Positions 56,811-64,000 of a DNA stretch of 64,000 bases are shown piece by piece (position 1 is the first letter of the stretch; the number at the start of each line of letters is the position of its first letter). Position numbers and translations under genes: made by a program. The DNA is from Tolypothrix campylonemoides VB511288 (GTDB lineage: Bacteria > Cyanobacteriota > Cyanobacteriia > Cyanobacteriales > Nostocaceae): NCBI GenBank assembly GCA_000828075.3, contig JXCB02000023.1:605937-669936 (forward strand). Direction: 5' to 3'. The notes under the pieces were generated by a model, which saw only the letters and a list, made by a program, of their open reading frames with translations, did not search any database and was not told the DNA's origin.

Positions 56811-57743
56811 ATGCCTTCAATGACATCTATATTCTCATGGCTGAGGCATAAGAGCCTCTTTTTAGCCTTTACCTTTTTAGGTGCTTTTACCTATAAAATT
56901 ATCCCTTCTGTTGCTCAAACAGGGGTAATCTCGAACACTGCAAATGGTGGTGCAGACAATCTCCCACAAAGAGTAAATTCTAATCCCGTCACTTTTAGAG
57001 CGGGTCAAGCTGCGTTGGAGATTATCAAAACAGGTGATAGAGCTGCAGCCGAACCAGGCGACACGGTAGTTTATCGCCTGGCGATTAGAAATACGGGTAG
57101 AGCGCCGACAACGAATCTGACGATTACAGACAGGCTTCCTCTGGGTCTGCAATTTATTCCAAAGACGCTGCAAGGTTCTATAGGAAATACGCCAGTATCC
57201 TTAGCTGCTAACCCAGGTTCAAATCGGACAGTGACAATTACCTCCCCAACAGGACTGCAACCGAACCAAACCTTGAATGTAGCTTATGCCGTTGAGGTAA
57301 CTCCAGATGCGGTGCGAGGAACTGGAAGAAACTTGGCACAAGCCCGATCTGGGAACTTGACAAGTAACCAAGCCAGCCATGTGTTGCGGATTCGACCCGG
57401 CATAGTGTCTGATTGTGGCACTTTGATTGGGCGGGTGTTTGTCGATAAAAACTTTGACGGCGAACAGCAACCGAACGAACCGGGAATACCGAATGCCGTG
57501 ATTTACATGGATGATGGCAATCGCATCGTCACCGATGCCAACGGGCTATTCTCCTTGGCGAATGTCATTCCAGGTTATCGGTCAGCAACATTGGACTTGA
57601 CAAGCTTACCAGGTTATGGTCTGGCACCTAACTTGTACTTCATTGAAAGGAATAGCCAGTCACGCTTGGTGAAATTAGCACCCAGCAGTATGGCAAGGGT
57701 GAATTTTGGGGTTACGCCCGCGTTTTCAGAGGATAAGCGATGA
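56811..57743 (+). CDS. Secreted DUF11 and SdrD-B-like protein
   Basis: A 310-residue exported protein. A signal peptide covers about the first 37 residues (basic WLRHKS, hydrophobic LFLAFTFLGAF, cleavage near SVAQ). A DUF11 domain follows (about residues 65-195: EPGDTVVYRLAIRNTGRAPT, TITDRLPLGLQF). A SdrD B-like/Cna-type domain is from about 205 (IGRVFVDKNFDGEQQPNEPG, a calcium-binding style loop, then TDANGLFSLANVIPG). Such proteins form extracellular or periplasmic fibres. The ATG at 56811 or 56820 is the likely start. Its ATGA overlap with the next gene shows translational coupling. Confidence 0.85.
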   Translation: MPSMTSIFSWLRHKSLFLAFTFLGAFTYKIIPSVAQTGVISNTANGGADNLPQRVNSNPVTFRAGQAALEIIKTGDRAAAEPGDTVVYRLAIRNTGRAPTTNLTITDRLPLGLQFIPKTLQGSIGNTPVSLAANPGSNRTVTITSPTGLQPNQTLNVAYAVEVTPDAVRGTGRNLAQARSGNLTSNQASHVLRIRPGIVSDCGTLIGRVFVDKNFDGEQQPNEPGIPNAVIYMDDGNRIVTDANGLFSLANVIPGYRSATLDLTSLPGYGLAPNLYFIERNSQSRLVKLAPSSMARVNFGVTPAFSEDKR

Positions 57744-60700
57744 AAACAAGAAAGCAAGGAAAAACATTTACCAAAAAACTTGGCAGTCCCTACAACAGCC
57801 AAAAGCTTGAATCCTCTATTTTGTACCTTTCCCTAGTTACTAAGGGGAGTGCAGGCATTTTGCCAGCATTGATAGCTGTCGCTTTACCCTCCTTTGTGGG
57901 CGCAGAAGCAAGATTCTCCAACGCCGCTTTCGCCAGTGCGCCAACTGAAGCTCAATGGCAGACAGCAACATCATTTCAACTAGGAGAAGCTTCTGGAGTA
58001 GAGCAACTAGAGGAACTAGAGGAACTAGAGGAACTAGAGGAACTAGAGGAACTAGAGGAACTAGAGGAACTAGAGGAAGCTTCGCTGACACAAAAACACA
58101 AAGACGCGCTTACCCGGGGAAGTTCTCCCAATCTCCCACTGTGGGCGTCTCCCTCATCTGACTCGTCTTACTTATTGGCTCAATCTTTTGAAGCTTTCCC
58201 CAGTGCCCCATCTCCTTTATCTCCCTCATCTCCCCTCACTACCCCGCTCCCAACACCCTCATCCTCCCCTACACAGCCAACGGTACAGACTCAAGAAACC
58301 CTGCCAACGGGGAATACTGCCCCTACTACACCTTCACTAACAGAGACCCAAAACAAAGTCACAATTGAAATCGCACCTGTAGGCGACCCGCGTGTCCAAG
58401 CTGATGGACGCTCTACTATTCAACTGTCTGGGCAAATTACCGATGAGAAGGGTCAAATCATCCGCGAGGATGTGATGGTGACTTTGACCACGAGTGCGGG
58501 GAAATTTGTTGGAGCAGACCAAGACAAAGACCAAGGCGGTTTTCAGGTGATGGCACGCGGTGGTGAGTTCATTGCCACGCTGCAATCAGATATAAAACCG
58601 CAACAAGTTCGCATTCGGGCAGCAGTAGACAGAATTAGGAGACAATATCCTTTCCGAAGAGAAATAGGTGTATTTGGAGATGCACCATTCCCGCAACAAA
58701 CTGATACCTCAATACTCAGCAAGCTTAAAGACACCGCAATTGAGGCATACACCCAAATAGAATTCACTACCTACCTGCGCCCTTCTCTGACAACAGGGAT
58801 AATCAATTTGCGGATAGGTCCGCGTGGCACAGATTACTGGGGTAGTCGTAGCGAGTTTATTAGACCGGGTGATGATGGCACCGAAGTAGATTTAGATGCT
58901 GCCGTTTTTGCTACGGGTAAAGTAGGGGATTGGTTATTTACAGGAGCGTTTAACAGCGATCGCGCTCTTAACCAAGACTGCGAAGGCAACAATCGCCTGT
59001 TTGGTCAACCTTACCAGTTCTGCGAACAACAATATCCCGTCTACGGCGATAGTTCTACCGTTACTTCCACCGCCCCCTCGATAGACAGTTTTTATGCTCG
59101 CTTTGAGCGCACACCCTCGATAGTAGGGGCGGACCCAGACTACTTTATGTGGGGGGACTACAGCACCCAAGAATTCGCCAGATCCTCCCAGCTGTATACT
59201 GCTACCAATCGTCAACTGCACGGCTTCAAAGCTAACTACAACTTTGGACCGCTGCAGATAACTGGTCTATATGCCAACAATATTGAAGGCTTCCAACGGG
59301 ATACCATCGTCCCCGACGGTACCAGTGGCTACTACTTCCTGTCACGACGGCTGCTGATTGCTGGAAGTGAAAACATTTTTGTGGAAGAAGAAGAAATCAA
59401 TCGCCCAGGTACAGTGGTTTCGCGCAAACCTTTATATCGCTATCGCGATTACGAAATTGACTACGACCGGGGGACAATCAAATTTTTCAATCCAATTCTC
59501 GCTGTTGAACCAAAGGCTTTGGGTCCGACTTTGGTAAGGCGAATTGTTGTCACTTACCAAAATGAAACTGGTGAGGGTTCAAACCTCGTAGGTGGAAGAC
59601 TGCAATTCAACCTTTCCCAAAATTTGGAGAACAAAACTTTCGCCGGGGCAAGTTATCTGCGGGAAGACCAAGGCGATCGAGATTTTCAACTGTACGGGGC
59701 AGATTTCCTCTTATCTTTGGGAAATGGCAGTCAGATTATCGGGGAGTTTGCTCGTTCTAACGGCGACAACCTTTTCACCGCAGATAATGTGAGTGGTAAT
59801 GCTTACCGTCTGGAAGCTATTGGTAACATTGGTGATAGTCTTCAAGCACGTGCCTACTACCGTTCAGTTGAAGAAAACTTTTCCAACAACGCCACGTTTA
59901 GTTTTACACCCGGACAAACACGCTATGGCGGTTCGGTTCTCGCTAGGGTGACTGACACCACCTTCCTCACAGGCGCTTACGACTACGAAGAAAACTACGG
60001 ACGCTCCCTAGGTGCTACACCGTTTTTTGACGTATTCGATCCAGAACCACCGCAAGCTAGTGTTGGTTCTAGAGTTAATAACGAACTGAGGACCATCCGC
60101 GCAGGTATTTTACAAAAATTTAGCCTTGGGGGTCGCTCTGGCGATTTGAGTTTGGAATATGTCAACCGCTCCCGCGAAGACCGTATAAGCAATCAATTTG
60201 AGGGCGACGCCGATCAGTTGGTATCCCGTCTCAAGTTTCCTTTTAGCGAAACTTTAACCTTTCAGGCTCAAAATGAGCAGAATTTGGGTGACAGTGACCC
60301 CCTGTATCCCAACCGCACAACTTTGGCGCTGGACTGGAAAGCTTATCAGGGGGTGTCATTCCGACTTGCCCATCAGTTTTACGATGACAGCAGTTTATTA
60401 CGGGGCAACTCCATAACCACCTTGGATACGATTGTTGACCACAAGTTTTCTGAGGATACCATCTTTACAAGTCGTTATTCAGTTTTATCCGGCTTCAATG
60501 GCTTACAGGGTCAGGGAGCTTTAGCACTGAATCAAGGCGTTCGCATTGCTCCTGGGTTACGACTCAACGTGGGTTATCAATACGTATTCAAGAACATCTT
60601 TAACAACAACGCTGCTGGTGGGGTTTTCCAAACCGCCGTCGTTGGTTCCAATACTTCCTCATTGGGGCTGTTTTCTGGTAGTGTCTACAGCGTTGGGCTG

Positions 60701-61759
60701 GAATACACCGATAATCCCAACTTCAAAGCTGGTGGTCGATTTGAATATCGTGATGGTGACGAAGGCGACAACATTGTCATCACAGCAACTGCTGCTGGTA
60801 AACTCTCCCCCGCCTTAACGGGATTAGTCCGCTTTCAACAAGCTGGAGGCGCAAATATCACCAATTTATACCTCCCCTCCACTTCCGCTGATTTTGCCGG
60901 CAGGGTACAAGATTTGGGAGACACAACTAGCCTGAGAGTTGGTTTAGCCTACCGCGATCCCAGTAATGATAAATTCAACGGCTTGCTCAAGTACGAGTGG
61001 CGGCAAAACGGCGACTCGATTCCTGAATTTAACAGTGGCAGAAATTCTAACGCTCATGTACTTTCCGCTGAAGGCATTTATGCCCCAAACTGGCGGTGGG
61101 AGTTCTATGGCAAATACGCCTTTCGCATTGGCACTGACGACGACCTGCCGAATGACCAAAGCTACGACGGAACCGTGCAGTTGGCGCAGCTACGGGCAGC
61201 TTACAGACTGGGGTATCGCACTGATTTAGCCGTTGAAGGACGTTGGATTGGTCAAAACTCTTCCAGCAACATCGACTACGACGAATTTGGCGCAGCCGTA
61301 GAAGGTGGGTATTATTTAACACCGGATTTGCGGCTTGCTGTAGGTTACAGCTTTGGCAGCGTGGATGCGAACAACGATCGCGATTTTACTGGCTACCGTT
61401 CTGAGGGTGGTTTTTACCTAAATATCAGCTTGAAGCTGAATGAGCTTTTGGGCGGTTTTGGATTGCAAAAGCCTGTACCCAGACAGCAGCAAGAGTCTGA
61501 AGTGTCACCAATATCTCAGTTACAACCTGAGACCAGATCACAAACACCTCAGAGCAAACTCATTTCACGTTTGAAACAAACACAAGCACCATCTGCAACT
61601 GAATCTCAGACACCTCAAAACAAACTTATTGAGCGTCTCAAACAGATACAAGCGCTAGCGGTTCCCCAAACTAATTCACAAAAGTCTAGAATCCTACAGC
61701 TAATTGACAGCCTCAGAAAACACCAGGCTTTAAGCGGTTTCCGAGGTGGAGAGGAGTGA
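57740..61759 (+). CDS. Large Ig-like plus outer-membrane beta-barrel protein
   Basis: 1339 residues. The N-terminus has a long basic leader and a hydrophobic segment (GILPALIAVALPSFVGAEA, about residues 39-57). Residues about 90-115 are (LEE)n from 9-bp repeats, followed by Ser/Pro-rich sequence. An Ig/invasin-like domain follows at about 205-300 (VQADGRSTIQLSGQITDEKG, VMVTLTTSAGKFVGADQDKD). From about 330 to 1240 the sequence is alternating beta, with YRYRDYEIDYDRGTIKFFNP and ARAYYRSVEENF-type strands, as in outer-membrane barrels. The tail (about 1255-1335) has two SQTPQ-KLI-RLKQ-QA repeats. It overlaps the upstream gene by 4 bp and is followed by the OmpA-like gene. No close named family was recognised. 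Confidence 0.8.
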   Translation: MKTRKQGKTFTKKLGSPYNSQKLESSILYLSLVTKGSAGILPALIAVALPSFVGAEARFSNAAFASAPTEAQWQTATSFQLGEASGVEQLEELEELEELEELEELEELEELEEASLTQKHKDALTRGSSPNLPLWASPSSDSSYLLAQSFEAFPSAPSPLSPSSPLTTPLPTPSSSPTQPTVQTQETLPTGNTAPTTPSLTETQNKVTIEIAPVGDPRVQADGRSTIQLSGQITDEKGQIIREDVMVTLTTSAGKFVGADQDKDQGGFQVMARGGEFIATLQSDIKPQQVRIRAAVDRIRRQYPFRREIGVFGDAPFPQQTDTSILSKLKDTAIEAYTQIEFTTYLRPSLTTGIINLRIGPRGTDYWGSRSEFIRPGDDGTEVDLDAAVFATGKVGDWLFTGAFNSDRALNQDCEGNNRLFGQPYQFCEQQYPVYGDSSTVTSTAPSIDSFYARFERTPSIVGADPDYFMWGDYSTQEFARSSQLYTATNRQLHGFKANYNFGPLQITGLYANNIEGFQRDTIVPDGTSGYYFLSRRLLIAGSENIFVEEEEINRPGTVVSRKPLYRYRDYEIDYDRGTIKFFNPILAVEPKALGPTLVRRIVVTYQNETGEGSNLVGGRLQFNLSQNLENKTFAGASYLREDQGDRDFQLYGADFLLSLGNGSQIIGEFARSNGDNLFTADNVSGNAYRLEAIGNIGDSLQARAYYRSVEENFSNNATFSFTPGQTRYGGSVLARVTDTTFLTGAYDYEENYGRSLGATPFFDVFDPEPPQASVGSRVNNELRTIRAGILQKFSLGGRSGDLSLEYVNRSREDRISNQFEGDADQLVSRLKFPFSETLTFQAQNEQNLGDSDPLYPNRTTLALDWKAYQGVSFRLAHQFYDDSSLLRGNSITTLDTIVDHKFSEDTIFTSRYSVLSGFNGLQGQGALALNQGVRIAPGLRLNVGYQYVFKNIFNNNAAGGVFQTAVVGSNTSSLGLFSGSVYSVGLEYTDNPNFKAGGRFEYRDGDEGDNIVITATAAGKLSPALTGLVRFQQAGGANITNLYLPSTSADFAGRVQDLGDTTSLRVGLAYRDPSNDKFNGLLKYEWRQNGDSIPEFNSGRNSNAHVLSAEGIYAPNWRWEFYGKYAFRIGTDDDLPNDQSYDGTVQLAQLRAAYRLGYRTDLAVEGRWIGQNSSSNIDYDEFGAAVEGGYYLTPDLRLAVGYSFGSVDANNDRDFTGYRSEGGFYLNISLKLNELLGGFGLQKPVPRQQQESEVSPISQLQPETRSQTPQSKLISRLKQTQAPSATESQTPQNKLIERLKQIQALAVPQTNSQKSRILQLIDSLRKHQALSGFRGGEE
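58004..58075 (+). repeat. 9-bp GAACTAGAG repeat inside the barrel gene
   Basis: About eight copies encode Leu-Glu-Glu. Pyrimidine-rich STRR sequence follows in frame at about 58200-58275. The frame is unbroken. Confidence 0.92.
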
Positions 61760-61762
61760 GTG

Positions 61763-64000
61763 ATGACCAATTTGAAAGAGTGGCTACCAAATTTTAAGGG
61801 TGCTTTTAACAAAAGGAAGAACAAAAGAAAAATTAAGGGAAAAATTTTTTACTTACTTCCTGTCACCTTTTACGTTCTACCTTCAGATGTTGCATTCAGT
61901 CAGACACCCAAATTGGGGAATGGGGAATCGAGAATGGGGAATGTTTCACAACAACTACCCCCCTCATCTCCTTCATCTCCCTCATCCTTCCGGGTTGTAG
62001 TTAACAGCAATCAAGATGGTGATGTCAAACCGGATGAGCAACTGACTTTGCGCGAAGCAATTGAGGTTGTTAATGGTACGCTACCAGTTGAGCGACTTAG
62101 CAGTGCAGAAAAAGCGCAGATCCAACCAACGACTGGAGGAAGTCGTATCGAGTTTAATCTCCCTGCGGGTGCGACGGCGATCCAGTTACAAAGACAATTG
62201 CCAGATTTAGCATCTCCAGGATTAGTCATAGATGGTTCGACTCAGCCTGGATACGATGCTTCAACTTCAGCAACTGCTGAAATTGCCATCCCGGTTCCGG
62301 TGGTGGCGATCGCTCCTGCACCAAACACAGAAATCTTTCGCGGTTTGACTATTGTCGCAGATGGCGTAACAATTCGCGGCTTAAACCTTTACGGTTTCAA
62401 TGCTAGCCCGATCAAGCAGCAACTCGGAAACCTGCTGATTTACGATGGCGTTCCTAAGCCAGTGACGCTGACGACGCCGCCTGGGGATATTGTGATTTCT
62501 CATCGTTTACCGCCTCCCAACACCAAGAGACAGCAGCCCCCCAACGATGATTTTCCTTTTTATAACAGGGATGTTCCCCCGAAAAACGTTGTTATTGAAA
62601 ACAACTGGTTGGGGCTGACAGTTGATGAAAGATTGCCCGATAACACATCGGCTTTCGGGATTTACGTTTTTAATTCCCAAGGGGCAACAATTCGGCGCAA
62701 CCGTATTTATTATCACGAAGGCAGCGCGATTATTACTTCAATACGTGGGGAAAATACGGTTGTTACGGAAAACATTATTGTTGGGAATGGGCTTGCCGGA
62801 ATGCCAGATGCCTTACGTATAGAAGGTGTCGTTAACAAGTCCCAAATTACAGGCAACTTGATTTGTGCTAACGATGGTGCTGGAGTGTATTTATTTAAAC
62901 CAGAAGGAGATGTACGCATCCAAAATAACCGGATTACTTACAACGGCAGGCGTTTGCGGCGAGCAGCAGTTTACTTGATGGGGAGTAACCATCAAGTTTT
63001 AGGTAATCAAATTGATAATCAAACGGGGCCTGGGGTTGTCGTGTCGGCTTTTCCCAATACCAAGAGCAATATTATCCAAAACAACGGGTTTGCTGCACTG
63101 GAAGGCTTAAGTATTGACCTCAACACCGAACGAGATCCGGAGGACGTATACGACTTTCAACGGGGAGATGGTCCCAATCCTAAGCGAAATTCCCCTAACC
63201 GCCGTCAGGATACAGGTAATGCTGCCATTAACGCTCCGGAATTCGCCACAAGAACGTTTGTTCCTGCTGGTAACAGTGTGACATTACAAGGAAAAGCTGA
63301 CCCCGGTTCTGAGGTGACTATTTATCGCCTCAGCGATTATCAAACAGGAAAACAGGCACTTTATCAACCAGGTTATGGGACGCTAACGACTCCACTGACA
63401 ACAACAAAGGTGGATGAGAAGGGTAATTTTAGCGTGACGGTAGAAAATCTACAGGTTGGGGATATCGTGAGTGCGATCGCCACCGACCCCAGATACGGCA
63501 CATCTGAACCCGCTGTTGGCGCCTTTATTGGCACAACAGGTGGCACAACAGGCACTTCACCCAACTCCGCCCCAGCAGGCAAACCACAGCAGATTCTGCC
63601 TCCGCAGTGTACTTCACGCCCCGCGCCCCCTGAACCACCAGCACCACCAGCACCACCGGAACCACCAGCACCTCCCGAACCAATCCGGCTACGAGTACCG
63701 CGCAACGTTCACTTTGCTCTAGACAAATCCTTTATTAGTCAGCAAAGCGCCGCTGTTCTCGATCGCGTGGCAGAAGTCTTGCAGCAATATCCATTCATCG
63801 TTATCGAATTACAAGGTCATACAGACCCCCGCGCCAGCGACGCATACAACCAAGCATTAGGTAGAAGACGGTCATTGTCTGTGAGAAATTATCTATTGCG
63901 TAAGGGTATCGCACCAGAACGGATGACCATCCGCTCGTTTGGCGAAAGCCAGAGGAAGGTTCCAGGAGGTACGGATGTTGTTGATTTCGCGCGCGATCGC
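61763..64000 (+). CDS. Parallel beta-helix and OmpA-domain surface protein, 3' partial
   Basis: The frame is open from the ATG at 61763 (4 bp after the upstream stop, with GGAG before it) for 746 codons and runs off the window. A basic start and hydrophobic segment (FYLLPVTFYVLPSDVAFS) make a signal peptide of about 47 residues. A Ser/Pro linker from repeats follows. A right-handed beta-helix-type region covers about 75-480 (TLREAIEVVNG, then NNWLGL, GIYVFNSQGATIRRNRI, GVVNKSQITGNLI). A Pro-rich hinge (EPPAPPAPPEPP) leads into an OmpA/MotB peptidoglycan-binding domain (FALDKSFISQQSAAVLDRVA, ELQGHTDPRASDAYN, RRRSLSVRNYL). It would tie a beta-helical surface protein to the cell wall. Confidence 0.85.
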   Translation, partial: MTNLKEWLPNFKGAFNKRKNKRKIKGKIFYLLPVTFYVLPSDVAFSQTPKLGNGESRMGNVSQQLPPSSPSSPSSFRVVVNSNQDGDVKPDEQLTLREAIEVVNGTLPVERLSSAEKAQIQPTTGGSRIEFNLPAGATAIQLQRQLPDLASPGLVIDGSTQPGYDASTSATAEIAIPVPVVAIAPAPNTEIFRGLTIVADGVTIRGLNLYGFNASPIKQQLGNLLIYDGVPKPVTLTTPPGDIVISHRLPPPNTKRQQPPNDDFPFYNRDVPPKNVVIENNWLGLTVDERLPDNTSAFGIYVFNSQGATIRRNRIYYHEGSAIITSIRGENTVVTENIIVGNGLAGMPDALRIEGVVNKSQITGNLICANDGAGVYLFKPEGDVRIQNNRITYNGRRLRRAAVYLMGSNHQVLGNQIDNQTGPGVVVSAFPNTKSNIIQNNGFAALEGLSIDLNTERDPEDVYDFQRGDGPNPKRNSPNRRQDTGNAAINAPEFATRTFVPAGNSVTLQGKADPGSEVTIYRLSDYQTGKQALYQPGYGTLTTPLTTTKVDEKGNFSVTVENLQVGDIVSAIATDPRYGTSEPAVGAFIGTTGGTTGTSPNSAPAGKPQQILPPQCTSRPAPPEPPAPPAPPEPPAPPEPIRLRVPRNVHFALDKSFISQQSAAVLDRVAEVLQQYPFIVIELQGHTDPRASDAYNQALGRRRSLSVRNYLLRKGIAPERMTIRSFGESQRKVPGGTDVVDFARDR

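Overview
The window is about 64 kb of a filamentous, most likely heterocyst-forming cyanobacterium (Nostocales). Several things point there together. HIP1 octamers (GCGATCGC) are frequent. There is a tRNA-Leu(UAA) gene interrupted by the cyanobacterial group I intron, a Cph1/Rcp1 phytochrome pair, CP12, NdhL, DUF751/DUF3007/DUF3177/DUF4327 proteins and a HetZ-family protein, plus many short tandemly repeated repeat (STRR) tracts. No prophage, integron or CRISPR array was seen. Identifications come from reading protein motifs by eye; no database search was run.

Layout. 1-6 kb is accessory: a tandem pair of Uma2-family genes (the first cut by the window edge), a lone PAS-domain protein, an array of twelve 21-bp hairpins, a DUF4926 gene with a broken DUF6883 partner, a HicB antitoxin without an intact toxin, argG, a third Uma2 gene and a zinc-type CDF transporter. 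6-14 kb holds a PEP-CTERM surface protein with a readable promoter, a family 2 glycosyltransferase, rpsB-tsf, a conserved protein with in-frame repeats, and recG. 14-18 kb is eroded: a DUF4351 remnant split by a 218-bp MITE, a TerB-like protein and a split alpha/beta hydrolase. 18-28 kb has phosphoenolpyruvate synthase, a PMT-type mannosyltransferase, cph1-rcp1 and a response-regulator/histidine-kinase protein.

28-43 kb holds a MazF-type toxin-antitoxin module lying between an intact trmB and a duplicated trmB 3' end, a GT-B-like glycosyltransferase, a metallophosphoesterase, a FIST sensor protein, CP12, a second MITE, guaA, a 5'-truncated CDF transporter abutting a ClpX-type zinc-finger gene, a GH3 enzyme, and rbfA with a DUF751 gene. 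43-54 kb has a convergent methyltransferase/nuclease pair (probable type II restriction-modification system), a HetZ-family gene, a Sua5/YciO gene, larC, two related lipoproteins, an LPG-synthase-like membrane protein, intron-containing trnL(UAA), and ndhL with a DUF3007 gene. 54-64 kb ends with a cell-surface operon: a DUF11/SdrD-like secreted protein, a 1339-residue Ig-plus-beta-barrel outer-membrane protein and a beta-helix/OmpA protein that runs off the right edge.

The most unusual signals are structural. (1) The 12-unit hairpin array keeps its palindrome by paired base changes in two units. (2) Two-part purine-then-pyrimidine repeat blocks sit in frame at domain boundaries in five unrelated genes: the 10.6-kb conserved gene, recG, ppsA and two genes of the surface operon. 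(3) A MITE can be removed in silico to restore an exact DUF4351 reading frame. (4) A toxin-antitoxin module is flanked by two copies of the trmB 3' end.
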